Below are positions 46,554 through 60,020 of a DNA stretch of 64,000 bases, one piece after another. A program made the position numbers and the translations under genes. The DNA lies in NCBI RefSeq assembly GCF_003369915.1, contig NC_046676.1, positions 13,436,001 through 13,500,000 on the forward strand, read 5' to 3'. The first letter of the stretch is position 1. The number at the start of each line of letters is the position of its first letter. Source of the DNA: Drosophila miranda (lineage: Eukaryota; Arthropoda; Insecta; Diptera; Drosophilidae). The notes beneath the pieces were generated by a model. The model made no database searches, was not told the DNA's origin, and saw only the letters and a list, made by a program, of their open reading frames with translations.

Positions 46554-47929
46554 CCGTCCCGGACTGCAAGGAACACGAGTGTGAGTCGCCGCCGAAAAAA
46601 AAAAACATAGAGAGAAGAAGAAGAGAAATACCCGACCCAAGCGACGTCGCATCGTAGAAAAATTGAAGATGAGCGTGCCACCACCACGCCACGATTCTGC
46701 CATTCCCGTCTCTGTCTCTGTCCCAATCCCAGCCTTAGTCGCAGACTCAGCCACAGTCTCTCTCCATCTGCCTTCCATCTCCCATCTGGTGGATCCCTCC
46801 GAGTCACCCGGTCGCCGTCTTTCTCCAGCACCGAATTGAGTGAATGTAAACTGTGGTTTACTTGTTTCCAGCGTTGTCATAGTAATTTTTCTGCACTATA
46901 ACAACGGAGAGCGTCGCCTCCAACTACGAGGTACAACGCCGACTACAAAACTCTGGGGCGATCGGGTGCTCGGATCCTCGGGACAACAGCAACGGTGGCA
47001 GCACTCACCCGAAAACATAGGAACAAGCAGAGAAAAATGGAGATGCTGATGACACTGGAGACACGTTGTCTCTGGCAATCGTGCAGCTGACACACCACCA
47101 CCACCACCGCCACCGCCATAGATCCAGCTTCAGCTACAACAAAATACTAGACAGCATATGCCACACGAAGTTGAAAAGATTACACTGGACAACAGGGACA
47201 GGGTGCGGCCTCTCGCTGGTCGAAGGAATGTCGGAGGGAGGGAAGTTTTGGCTTACAGCCTTTGGCAATTGGAAATTGAAAGTTTTTGGGAGAAGTCTTG
47301 ACACATTTTCGAGGCTAGTAAAAATTGCAGAAGATTATTATATTAGGGGGTTTCGGGTAAGTGATTTATATATCATAGTCTTTGCTCTAAGGAATTTTTT
47401 TGACCTCTCTGTAATCAATATTTTTCTATTCTAAATGAATCTGATCCCTAACATATATAAATGGACTGCGAATCTAGACCATGTTTCGGTAGATTTTTGC
47501 CATCATCTTTAAATAAAGTCTTCATTCAAAATTTCACAAAAATACCACCTGATCTGAAAGAACAATCATTTCAGTTAATCAAGAGCCACTCGAGAGCCTC
47601 TTAAGAAGTCCCCCTTGAACCCAAATGAAAGCTCAGCTGTGTCAGTGCCCTTTGGGTGGAACCACATAAATCAGTGTCCCCTCCCAGACGACCGGAGGTG
47701 GAAGCGAAACCTGCTGCACAGTGTTCTTTCCAGGGCAGACGTGTGCGCATCTTCTCAGACCCACAAAAAAGAGGATCATGCGAAGAGATCCAACCAAAAA
47801 ATATACTCGTACACAAAAAGAAAAAAAATACAAAATTGAGGGCCAGGCAACAACCACGCAGTGGCAGACACCACACCAAAGTAGATCCACGCTCTCGTGA
47901 GCAAACAATTCGAAAGCTGACAACAACGG

Positions 47930-47980
47930 CAACAACAACAACAACAACAACAACAACAACGACGACAACGACAACGACGG
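47930..47980. repeat. (CAA)n / (CGA)n repeat
   Basis: A run of CAA trinucleotides passing into CGA/CAA. It creates poly-Thr and poly-Val frames on either strand, which are artefacts. Confidence 0.9.
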
Positions 47981-49711
47981 CTCTGAGAGGAGATCTTGGC
48001 GACGATCGATTCGTGTTAGTCATCACAGTCGACGTCGACCCACACGAATCATAATGAAGGGGATCGGATCGCGGATCCCAGATGGAGAGCGGAGGAGCTG
48101 CTCCTCAAAACTGTTGAGATTTCTGGGCCATTTATCGAATCGATAAGCTCGAATCGCACATCTGCATCTGGAAACCAGGATCTGGTGGCCAACAGTCACC
48201 AAGTTGTCTGCGGGTTTCTCAAGATTTTGTTCGTGTAGCTCATTAGCCTGGCAAACTAATTTCGCAAGCGGTAGACAATGCACCCAAAGAGACTTGCCAC
48301 AGCCGGAGGCAGCAGCAGTCAGCAGTCAGAAGGCTGGTTGCATATTTATTGGTCATAAGTGCGACGACTGGCAAAACAGACAAACAAATAAACTCCATGA
48401 AATAAAACACAAAACAAGGCACCCCAAAAATATTTGAAAATTTGTCTCCAAGTCAACTCTGCATAGCAATGGCATATTAGCAATTTGCATTGTCTACTGG
48501 AGCACACACACGGTCTGGGTCTGGCCTCCGACGGCTGGACTGCCCGACTGCCCGACTCCAGCTCTGGTTTACCTTTCCAATAGGTGTATGCTCGGGATCT
48601 CTACCTCCTCTTGTTGTACCCTTAAAGAGGCTACTATCATTTGGAGCAGATGTTTTGAATCGCAGATTGGAAGAATATACGAACGAGAGCAGACCTTAGA
48701 TTCCTAGAGGAGATTCCCTTGTAGTAGGAAGTGTCTATAGTCGATTTGCAGTATTAGATTATCAAAAGATTATCCTTAGTAGTTCCAAATCTTAAAATTG
48801 TACCATATTCGATCTCCCATAAGAACAGCTAAGAGTATCTGCATCTTCGACCCCCAAAAGCAAGGCTTCCTTTCATGTTTGAAGCTGTGAAAAAGAATTC
48901 TTAAGCAGCCTCTACAAATCGTGCCACAGCCACTGCCATAGTCGCAGCCACAAAGCCACGAGAGCAGCTCCCTCTTCGTGTTGCAAGCTACAAAAAAATT
49001 TGACTCATGACTCGATTGCCTCCACCGTCGGCATACCCACCTCCCCTTCCTCCCAGGCTGCTAGACACCCACCATTCACATCCTTTTTTGGCCTGGTCCT
49101 GGCCTGCTCTGGTACACTTTTGGTTCTGTCTCAAATTAGTTCGTGTGTGGATGTGCATGTGGATGCTTGTGTGGCGGGGAATGTTTCTACAAATTAACGC
49201 CAATTTCGTATCACGTTATTAATAGTTAACCATTAAATTGACCGCCCCCAACTCAGATCATTATCTGTTTTCGGCGGCTAACAAGGCTGAACCGGCAAAA
49301 GCCAACAACAAAGCCCAAAAACCGACCTGGCAGCAGCAGCCCCATAGTACATACAGTGATTCCTTTTTGGCCGAAATTGGTCTGCTCTGTGACTCTGCAG
49401 CTGGCGAACCACTGAACCAGCGAAGCAGCGAACGTCTTGCCTTAATTATCTGCCTGGGCCAAAAGGAAAAGCAAAAAACTAAAGTAAATACTAAATGTGG
49501 GATGTATGTACGAGTACGAGTACGAGTACGCTACTACGAGGAGTCGGAGGAGGAGGAGGCGAGTGAAAAAACAGCTGCAGCAACGGTCGCGTCACCTTTG
49601 TTTGCCGTATCGAGCGATAAGCTTGTTAACTGTTAACCAAATCTGTAGCGACCGCCGCAATAAACATCGACGACGACCGTCGCCGGCCATATCTTTAGAG
49701 CCAAGAGCTTT

Positions 49712-49753
49712 TGGTGTATGGTGTATGGTGCATGGTGTATGGTGCATGGTGCA
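49712..49753. repeat. 7-bp GGTGTAT/GGTGCAT tandem repeat
   Basis: Six units of seven bases, alternating T and C at the fifth base. Confidence 0.85.
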
Positions 49754-52556
49754 GTACGCCCACCAGCTAGGTAGATCCACACGGCCATGTGCTCTCGGCT
49801 AATTCCTCATGATTCACCAGTAGCAGCGGCTAATTAAGTCCCAGATTAAGATTAGAGATGGTAATACCATCTGAAGATGGCGGAGAATCGATAACTATTG
49901 GGTTGCATAAGTTCTAGAAGATACATCCTAGCTTTTCACTTATACTGGAGTATTCCTAGTTGATTTCATATCCCAGATTCAAATAAGAGACGCTTGAACT
50001 ACAATCAATATCATGATGGGCCGCACAGAGAAGAGCAAGAGTATAATAAATTAACGGATACGTTGAAACTATTTGAATGGAAATTCTTTCAGAGTTTCCC
50101 TGAACAATTATTTCATAGCTTAGAATATCCATTCCTTGGAATGAGTCTAATCTCTATGGGGGTCCCAAGTTCTAATATCATTATAAGAAGATAACCCTCC
50201 ACTCGACTAATTTCCCACATTGATAAAGTACTTTCCCCCTCCACCTCGCTGCTGTTTAGTACAGTTTAACCCCATTTAGTTTCGCTTTGGCATCGTTATC
50301 GCGTTGCTCTCGTGTCAAGTGTCCATCTCTAAGTCATGTGTAGACTGTGGCCTGTGGCCTGGGACTGGGACTGTCTTTGTCCGGCTCTGTCTGGCCTGGG
50401 CCGATGCCGATGCATCGATGCATTAAGATAAACAAATGCGGATCGAGATCGGATAATGTCATGTAGCCATGTCATATGTTAGGCCAGCAAAAGAGCACAA
50501 AAAGAAATACTCTAAACTAGAGCACTAAGTCAAGCAAAAACCGACTGACAAAAGACAAAAAGCCAGAGACGGAGACGGAGAAGGAGAAAAAAAAAACATT
50601 CTTATCGATTACACCTGAGACCTCAATCAATAAATTGATTGTTAGCGATCAGTTTAAGGCAGCCAGGCAGTAGGCTATGCATCGCCGGAGAGCGGAGCGA
50701 GGGGGGACCGGCTCCATCGGTCGATCGGTCCATGGGTCCATCGCATGTGCTCCGCATACAAAAGAGTTTTTCTTGGATGTTGGCTTTTGCTGCTGCTGTT
50801 GCTGCTGGTCGGGCTCTTAAGATAAGCCGCCTGGTGGCTGCTGTACGCTCTCTGTAGGCCAAGAGACTGAGCCAAGAGCCTGAGCTTGAGCCTGGGTCCA
50901 AGCACTTTTGATCGCTGCCATGCGATAGGCCAGAAGAGACTCGACCAGACCAGACCAGACCAGACCGAGACCCGGACAGACCCGACCACAGGCCGGGGCA
51001 AGGCGATCGGCGTTCTTCGGTCGGGGTTGTTAGGAAGTCGTCGTCGTCGTCGATGTCGTTTGTTTGTTTGGTTTTCCCTCGGTTTCCCTCGTTGTGGTTG
51101 TTGTTTCATTTCATTTGAGGCATAAAGCAAGATTTGTGTAAATGTCAGGTGGTAATAGTGACACTGTGCGCCACTTGATTGGTTTTACTTTGGCCAAGAG
51201 CCACACATCCACACAGCCCCTGCCATCGGGCATCAGCCACCAGCCACCAGCCCCAGGAAGGCCCCGAGTCCCAATTTTTCTTGGTTGCAAGGTTGTTACG
51301 GTTCTCGTCGTTGATCTCGTTGTTGTTCTGCTGCTGCTGCTGGCGCTGCTGATACGTGTAGCATTTCTTTAATTGGCTCATTTTCGCGGCACATGTTCGC
51401 CGAAAAAATAACCAGAAGTCCGTACAGAAATTTATTGCAAGTGAATTAAAATTGATGGAAAATAAGAAAAAGAACTCCAGCCACAATCGCACAAAACGGT
51501 GCAGCCATCAATTAAACATGTAAATAAAATTCAACAAACATCAACTATTTCCAGTCCCATGTGGCGTATGAGTAATGTTCGTGGCTTTCCGTTTGACAGT
51601 TTGTCTTCTAGTTGAATCGAAAGAATTTGGCTATTGCATAGCGGCTTTTCAGCGGAGAAGAATGGCTTCGACTGGCACTGATGTCGCACGTAGATCCTTA
51701 TACGAAACTTTGAGCAAAACTTAGTCAAGGCCTGACACAGGAGAAATAGCAAGAATTTGCTTCAATTTAAATACTTTTTAGCTCTCAGGAATGCTTAGAA
51801 TGGGAGTAAGTGTACAAGATACTTTCAAGAATGTTACTTATTTCGGTTATAATTATGGTAAGGCTCTTAAGGAGTCATAAAAATATGGATATGGTTGAAG
51901 TAAATGAAGTTTCTAAAAAGTTCTTTAGAAGAGGACCTTCGTAAGTTATTTGGCTAATCAAAGGACCCTTTTTTCGTTATTTTGTTAAATCTTTGGAGGG
52001 CACCACGCCCAAGGTCTTGACCGATTTGAGCGGTTCAGCGGTCGAGCGGTTGAGCTATAAACTTTTCCCACACGTGAGCGCCACATTTCCCGAACCGAGG
52101 TCGAGCTCTCGAGCTGCCAAAGTTGAGCCCAGCAACGGCAGCCGCAGCTGGGAGGAAAATAAAAGAAATAAAAGAGATTTAAGAGACGCCCACTGAACGC
52201 TGCCACAGAGGCAACACCCTCACAGCATCCATCCATCGGCAGCAACAGCTTCAGTTCCCCAACCCCGCGCCACAATAACCCTAGGAGTCGACGTGTATTT
52301 GTAAATTGAAAGCACACGCTGCGTCATCAAAGTCATTAAACTGTCGACTGCTTACGGAAGTTTCGTTTCTTTCATTGGATCTTGGGGCTATGCTGTTGTG
52401 GTTGTTGTTGTTGTTGCTTTTTGGGTGTGGATCCCTATGCGTTTTGTAACTGATATGCGACAAGAACAACACCAAGCACCAACAAAAGCCACAGCGACAA
52501 CAGTCAGGGGCATGTGGGAGCGAGCGCAGCAGCAGCAACAGCATCCAAAGAGTGTT

Positions 52557-52580
52557 TGTGTGTGTGTGTGTGTGTGTGTG
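52557..52580. repeat. (GT)n microsatellite
   Basis: About 12 GT units. Confidence 0.9.
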
Positions 52581-53824
52581 GAGGTGTAGGTGTAGAATGT
52601 GGCAAGCCACTCACTCAGTTGTGGCAGCCAGCCGACAGAGTCTGCCTCACCGTCTTGCCTCTCCGCGACGGCAATTGGAAGCTACCTTCAAGTGATTTAG
52701 AAAGAAATAATAAGTGTGGAGAAGCCATTTATTCTGGCACATTCAGAATAGGGAATACCCTTTTGAATGACTTGGAATTTACGTTATAAGGTTTCCTTTA
52801 TCTGCTGAGAGTTTCTCATCCATCTGTATCGAGTGATTTAAGCTTATCTTTGAGGATCCATGGAGCCACGATGGGAAACTCTGCAATATATTAATATTGG
52901 ATGTTGATCTTTGAGTTCAATATAGTTCAATGTTATATGGTATAATCTCCTGGTAATGTAAATCATGAGTAGCCCTATTCCATTCCTTTTACTTCTTGAC
53001 GCACTACAAGGAGAATTTATAGAGAAATGTCATGTCACTCAGCGAACCTAGCGAACCGTTATTTTTGTGTAGGGTATACGATTTTAATAAATGCGGCAAA
53101 TGGTAAAGCAGCTCCGGGTTCGGTTCGTCTCTGGCTCTCAGTGCTCTTACCCCTCTCCGCTGTGGATGGGACGGGGTGTGTCTCTAACTGGCGACAATTT
53201 CGCAACCCGAATAGGTGTGTTCTGCCGTGTTTCTATCGCCCTGCACCTCTCTCAGACACCTCCACACCCCCTCTCCAAGACTCCTCTGCGAGACGCTCAT
53301 TTCATTCACTCACTGCAGTCGGTGCATTTCAAACGTTGTCGGCGTTTTAATGACACGCGCACAAGCCGCTGCAGATCCGCTGATCCGCTGATTGCCAATA
53401 CCCGTATGGTAAATATCCGCCAAAAAACCTCAAAGAGAACTGCTAAATTCTGGATGAATGCGAGCAACACCTCTGCGATACCAGACACAAATCGAAGCCC
53501 AAGTCCGTCATTCGATTCGGGGAGTGTGACTTTGCTTTAATCGTGACTTTCACAATCAACCTTCAGAAAGGTTTCAAACGACGAAGACGGCGACGGGGAC
53601 TGCGACTGCGACGAGTAGCGTGTAGCAGGCGCAAAATGGGTTGCAGACAACGACAACGACAACTACAACCACAACAGCTACAAAACCTACAACTACAGAA
53701 AACTATAGAAAACTGAGAGAGATATCAAGAGGAAGAGGGAATAAACTAACAACTTTTCAAAGCGTTTACTTTGGCGCTTCATCGAATAATATTTCTCACG
53801 TTCTATTTTTTATGCCGCCACCGC

Positions 53825-53826
<2 letters not shown>

Positions 53827-53865
<39 letters not shown>
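53827..53865. repeat. (CTG)13 trinucleotide repeat
   Basis: Thirteen uninterrupted CTG units in noncoding DNA, the longest pure trinucleotide run in the window. Confidence 0.95.
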
Positions 53866-53869
<4 letters not shown>

Positions 53870-56800
53870 ACTGCTGCTCTTTCTTGATTTTTGTTTTTGT
53901 CTATCGATCGTCTCTTTCGGTGCTTCTCGGAGATTGACTTCAGTGCAGGGCACACGGACAGTCGACGGGCAGACAGAGACTTTGGCTTAGTTTTTAATTC
54001 GATCTATCATCTGCTCTGCCTCTCAGTACCCCATGGATGCTGCCACAGCCGCTCTGCACCCCACCCCCCCCACCACCGGTGCTGCCTTGGCTTCAGCCTC
54101 GACTCTGGAGCAATTTTGATCGTTTCGATATTTTGGGGGAACTTTTTCACGACACACAATGGAATACATGAAACAACAACGGAAGAAAATTTAATTTCAT
54201 CCAGACCCAGATCTTGTCAAGGGTCCATCGGATGTCATAGGAAGTCAAGAAAATTCTTTCCAAGAAAATAATATCGCAATTTCGCAATAGGTATTTTTAA
54301 TGGACTATAATCCCTGTCGTTATAATCCAAAAATAAATACATTCTAGTTTAAATTTAAATCTTTTGTAAAGCGGCTTGTCATAAATTAGCACTAAACCAC
54401 TAAAACTTCTACAAATATTTCCAATTATTAAATCCCTTCTTGTCTCTCATGGCTCAATGGCCTTCTTGATGTGCGTTTGATGAATTTTTGATATACATTT
54501 GATGCAAATTTTATCGACGTCTGAAGATCAAGCTCAAAAAATTAAAAGAATTAAAAGCTGAGTTCCTATTTGTAAGCCTATCGATGGAACCGAACACTGG
54601 ATCATAGGGAGATCCGTCGATTATTTAGAAGAATGCAGAAAGCGTCAACCTCCTTCAATCAATTTCGTTAGCATTCAACAGTCGACAGGTCTTGGCCAAA
54701 ATGTCTCTCGGGATATGATTAGAGTCTCGCTGCAAGGGGAGTGGAGGAGAGCTCTGCATGTAAATGGAGGCCATATCCATTTGGCATTGCAAATGCCTTC
54801 CTTTTGGCCATTCCCATTCATTAGTTGGCCATTTCAATTAAGCCATAAAAGCCAAGTCTAGCTGAAGACCAATTTTGCAAATCCTATCCTCCTCCTCCTC
54901 CTCCTGGCTCCAACTGTTCCTGCCTTTTGGCTCCCCACTAGATTCTTCTCCATGTCCAGAGGCTGCCACAATGTTATTGCCTTTGCATGTTGGAAATCAT
55001 AAAAATGTTAAATGACAAGCGGGCGCATGTTCATTTTAGCGTTGTCTGGCTGTGGCTGTTGTGGTTGTTGCCGCTGTTGCCGTCGCTGCAGTGGTTGTTG
55101 CTGTTGCAGTTGTTCGCATTGTCAAATTGCGATCAAAAACGCAACAAACGAAACATGCCACACGGAGCCTGGCCCCCAAGTCAGAGACAGACCTCCTCCT
55201 CCGACCAGCAGCATCATGAATCAAATGTTGGGCTCCAAGCCACCATCAAACACACTCTCTGGAGTGCAACAACAGTGCAACAACCACTGGTGCAACAGCA
55301 ACAACAACAACAACAACCAGAATCAGCTGAACGTTGAATGCGTTTTAACGGCTACTTGTCTTTAGCTATTTATTGAAAGGATTTTCAACACTCGCACAGA
55401 GAGCGAGCGACGCGACCTGACTCCCATACGCCTGGTACACTGAGAGAAATGGAAGGGCAATCAAAAAAAAGGCATGGGATTGCATGATGCCATCTTGAAA
55501 GGTTTAAACAAAAGTTTATCTACAAATTTGGGTTTCATTCGCGGTACAGTTTACTCTAGATAAATGCCTCTATTATAAAATATTACACCTCTCTGAGAAG
55601 CTTCCTCCAAAGCCTCCATCTACTTATTTTCCCTCAGTGCATTTGAGCCGCTCAATCTGCGTTCGCTGCGTTCAGTCTTCTGTCTTCCGTCTGCTGTCTT
55701 CAGTCTGCCAGTTGCAAGCGTCACTCATTCATGCATTCAATCATTTAATTCAATTTGAAATTGTACAACAAGTCGCACATTTGCGCCTGCCACATGTCCA
55801 CAGCCGCAAGAGTCGGAGTCGGAGTGGGACTCCGAGTCGGAGACAGATTCAGAGTCGGATGCGGATTGGTAGCTGAGCGCGCATTCAGTGTACAGCAGCT
55901 CGGAGATGGAGCTACAGCTGGAGCAGTCCTGGAGCTGGTGATGCCACAGTCGGACCAAAAAAAATACACACACATTTGATTATGAAAAGCCTGCGTCTGC
56001 GTATGCAACTGCGTCAGCATCAGAGGCAGCCTCAGCTTCAGCGTCAGCGTCTGCGTTTGTGGCAGCAACCAAATCGATAAAAATAATTGGTTGACTGTTG
56101 CTCACTCAGAGGCAGAGACTCGACTGCGCTCGAATTCTGTTGAATTTTCAGTTTGACATGGATTGCTGCTGCTGTTGATCGGTTGGTCCCGATCAGGGAT
56201 CGACAACTATGGAGCGCGTTGGGGACAGGGGCCTTAGGAGAGAGGGGAGCCACTGTTTGGTGGAAAGACGACCATTACAACATGGACAGACGTTGGCGGC
56301 AGTTTTCCCACGTTCGTGAAAATATTTTTTCGCAAATTATTGGCAAAATAAAATTGTGCACATTTTGGCCTAACGATTTGAATGTGTTTTTCTTCTGTGC
56401 GGCGTGCGGTGTGCGGTGGACGGTGTGCGGTGGCTGGTGTACAAGGAAATTAAGGCCGGCAAATGGTGTAATGTTGTATGTAATCCTAATGAAGCCATAT
56501 ACCATATATACGCCATATAGATAATTGATGAATTCGATTATGAAATCAGTGTGAGAAGTTTTCAGAAATTCCGATATACATACATATATAGGTATATGGG
56601 TTAATATTCGCATTACTATAACTGAAGGGAAGGAATCTAGGCGTAGGTTACGGATGGGATTAAGGAATGTGATTCAGAGAATATATATTGAGAGATAAAA
56701 GGATATACAATGGCTATGTAGAAATAACAAAGAATTTTTGGATTGATTTGAAATAACTTCTCTGGATGTAAATTTAATTTATCATTGGTATGCGATGCCT

Positions 56801-57486
56801 ATCTATCGAATTCCCATTTAGGTTGTTATACATCCTTCTTTTAATGGCATTCCATTCAAAAATGTAATCCTTCTTTTACATTTAAATCATCCAATTAGCA
56901 ACAGAGTTCTGATCCTCCTTGAGTTCCCCTTATAAAATTGTCTTAATGAACAACCCACCAATTAATTTCCCTCTCATTGGACGCAACTATGTTCCATGCC
57001 CCCCATTGCACAACAAGTTGCTTACCCTAAATCATCTTACAAATCTTAAGATATACGAGTAGTCGACAAAGAAAATAAAAAAGGAAAGAAAAGAGTGAAA
57101 AATTCCTGCGCAAATTACGCAAAAGCTGGAAAAACAAATGTGAGCAAATTTTTATTTACTTAACGTGTGTACCTGGTGACAGTTGTCACGGCGAGGAGAC
57201 TCTGAATCGGATTCAGACTTGGAGTTAGAGTCAGAGCCAGAGCCAGAGTCTTGGGGCAGAGACAACACTTTAAAAAATTAATTGCTGAGATTTATGAGCC
57301 AGTTAGTGGATCGAATCGAAACGAAGCGGAGCCACAGCCACAGCCACGTCCAAGTCCAACTTCTGCTGCTTCTGGTGCTGTCCCGAGGTCCGAGTCCAAG
57401 TTGGAGCTAGAGATGATGTCGGAGTCGGGAGTCGGGAGTCGAGAGTCGGAGTGCGTGCTCGGTCCGTTAGGAGTTTAAGAGTTGAG

Positions 57487-57527
57487 AGCCTTATAAGGCT
57501 GCCGACTCTCGACTCGACTCGAGTCGA
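57487..57527. repeat. Two adjacent 14-bp perfect palindromes
   Basis: AGCCTTATAAGGCT (57487–57500) and TCGACTCGAGTCGA (57514–57527) are both perfect. They sit at the end of a GAGTC-rich simple repeat, so chance within low-complexity DNA is likely. Confidence 0.5.
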
Positions 57528-59547
57528 CTCTCTGATGGCGCGTTTTATGCATAAGCTGAACCACATTTTCCAGCCACTTCACACTTTTATCAGTTTAAAA
57601 TATGAAGCGGCAAACTATGGGAAAATCTTTTTATAGACCTGCCTCTACCCTGCCGGAGGCGGGGTGCGACGGGGTGGACGGACCCCTGAAGCTAAAGGCA
57701 GAGTAAGATCCGAGTAAAAAAGAGCCGACAGTCAATTGTGTGGCGAAAAGATTTGCGAGACCTGATAAAACCGAATGCAGTTGGATGCACTCGTGAGATG
57801 ATGACGATGGCTATAGGGAGATGGAGATGGAGCTGGAGCTGGAGATGGGGTATACTACAGTGAGAGAGTCGTTTCCCTCGCAGCATGGAGCAGCGGCAGC
57901 AGTCTGTTGCGGTTTTCAACTCCACTTTTTCGCCTGGGCACACTATAATTAGACAATAAACAAAGCCACAGACACAGACAAGAGGTAAAGGCATTGGGTG
58001 TTCATTTGGGGCGTGGCCAATGCATCACACACCACACACTCACAGATATTTATACACAAAGGGGCAGACAGACAGGCAGATACAACAACCAATGGGCAAT
58101 CAAAATCAGCGACAAATTGTGCATTTTGTGGTCACAAATTGAGTTAACGCTGCCAAATTAGCGGCATGAATTTATCGCTCGGCCAACGGCCAGCCACAAA
58201 ACAAAACCAATCCGAAACCAAAGCACAACCACAGGCCCAGAGACAGAGATACAGATACAGGGAGACCAGAGACCGGAGATACAGGGAGACAGTGAGACAG
58301 AGAGAGAGATTCGTTTCGGGTTCGGGCTCGGGCTCGGACTTGGGGACCGAGACGAAGACTGAGACTGAGTCTGGGCAAAACGCTTTAATTAAGTCTTTAC
58401 GAGACCAGGCACTTGGGCAGCAGTTGCAGCCAGCACTGAGCGAAACTATGGACATCCCCAAGGATAAATATGATCGCGATATGAATTCTAGAAGAGAACC
58501 CTCTCAACATCTTAAGGTTGGTTGGCAAAAAGCCCTCTAAGGAGGAGGGGACTACTGAAACTGGTGTGAAATGTGCCTCTGATTTCTTTAAGAAAGGTAG
58601 AAAAGTAGGATCATAAATTAAAGGTGGTATAAATGTGGAATAAATAGGGGTACCAAGAAATGGAAGACCATTCCAAGCTACCTACTACCAATACTTATTC
58701 CAGTTCAAACAACACGAAAATATGATAGATGAGTGAGAGGACAACAAAAGCATAGAAATTATTGATGTTTTCGGTCATTCGGTGTTTAAAGCACTACCGA
58801 ACCTAGCTTCCTCCTTATACGCCTTTGCATTTATAGAAAATTTCAAGTGCTATTGCCTCAGTATTCCCTCAGTGTATATCTGGATAGCCAGCATCATTTG
58901 AAATTGGGTGCACCGCCACTTTGGCTCGCTTAAATAAATAAATCTGCTCCGGCTGCCGCTGCCGCAGACTCTGCTGCTGCTGCTGTTGCAGTTGCTCTGT
59001 GGCCAACAACAATTGGCGCTCGCCTCTTGCCACCAATAAAAGATCGCAGCTCGCTGATTTGACAGGTGAACAATTTTGGGGTTGGGCAGTTTTCTGGGGT
59101 CCGAGCCGCAGCCACAGCCACAGTTGCACAGCCTTCGCTGCAGCTCCACTTGCAGCATGTGTCGCTGCCTGCTGCTGCTTGCTGCTGCTGCCGGGTGCTG
59201 CCGTGGATGGTGCAGTGCCCACCCACCTGGCTTCGATTGGAGCAAACATTTGTTTTCCTCGCCAGATTATTTCAACAAACTGGTGACAACAAATTAATTT
59301 AAAAGATTGTTCAGATATCCGCATGGTTTATATTTTACTTGGATTGTTAGGCTCTCCATGACAGCATCGGTGGGTGGTTGTGGAGGTTGTTAGCACCATT
59401 GATAACTCAGGGAAGATATACGCGTAGTTGGAAAGGAGACCCACTTTTTCTGCCGACTGTGGGAACAGCTGGAAGATGGCACTTCTTAGATGTAATTCTA
59501 CTCGAGGTAGAGACTCCAGTTGAAGGCGGATATATGAGGCTTAGTCT

Positions 59548-60020
59548 TCTTATACCCGATACTCAAAATGAGTATTGGGGTATATTAGATTTGTGGTAAA
59601 AGTGGATGTGTGTAACGTCCAGAAGGAAGCGTTTCCGACCCCATAAAGTATATATATTCTTGATAAGCATCAATAGCCGAGTCGATTGAGCCATGTCTGT
59701 CTGTCCGTCCGACCGTCTGTCCGTCCGTCCGACTGTCCGTCTGTCCGTCCCTATCAGCGCCTAGTGCTCAAAGACTAAAAGAGCTAGAGCAACGACATTT
59801 TGTATCCAGACATATGTGATATGTCATTGTTACAAGTATATTTCAAAACTTCGTCCCACCCCCTTCCGCTCCCGCAAAGGACGAAAATCTGTGGCATTCA
59901 CAGATCTCAGAGGAGTGAAAAGTATAGAATTGATCCCCAAAACAAACAAGTTGTACTACAATAGATCCAAGGGGTAGAATCAGAGATATCTGTTCTTCTA
60001 CTTGTATATAGAATTACCTG
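59548..60020 (+). mobile_element. DINE-1/INE-1-like Helitron fragment
   Basis: Begins with a hairpin (TATACCCGATACTC, five-base loop, GAGTATTGGGGTAT). It then carries family landmarks: GAAGGAAGCGTTTCCGACC, TAAAGTATATATATTCTTGA, ATCAATAGCCGAGTCGAT, CCATGTCTGTCTGTCC, and the (GTCC/GTCT)n tract at 59695–59750. Non-autonomous, no coding sequence. The right end is uncertain. It is the only transposon I recognise in the window. Confidence 0.8.

Larger units (their letters stand above)
42949..53000 (+). other. Probable large KLF intron, part 1
   Basis: Starts with donor GTAAGT at 42949. No further coding exon was recognised on either strand. Notable sequence: TG/GGAGTGT repeats about 44035–44090; (TTGAC)n 46373–46397; (GAGACT/C)n 46515–46553; (CCA)n 47093–47118; (CAA/CGA)n 47930–47980; CGAGTA repeats 49508–49530; a GGTGTAT/GGTGCAT repeat 49712–49753; (GT)n 52557–52580. 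Open frames here follow these repeats and are not credible genes. Confidence 0.45.
53001..59540 (+). other. Probable large KLF intron, part 2
   Basis: No gene recognised. Contains (CTG)13 at 53827–53865, (CCT)n at 54889–54905, degenerate GAGTC-type repeats at 55812–55860 and 57414–57470, paired palindromes at 57487–57527, (AGACAG)-type repeats at 58230–58310, and CTG-rich stretches at 58940–59200. A 149-codon frame at 53091–53540 has no family features. Confidence 0.4.

Noticed and set aside
47601..48054. 130–140-codon frames on both strands
   Set aside because: They run through the (CAA)n/(CGA)n repeat and translate to poly-Thr or poly-Val, with no domain.
53091..53540. 149-codon frame starting with ATG
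   Set aside because: No hydrophobic, repeat or domain pattern; codon use is unlike the real genes here; intronic position.
58166..58540. 124-codon frame rich in Arg/Gln/Glu
   Set aside because: Arises from CAGAGA-type simple repeats, open on both strands.
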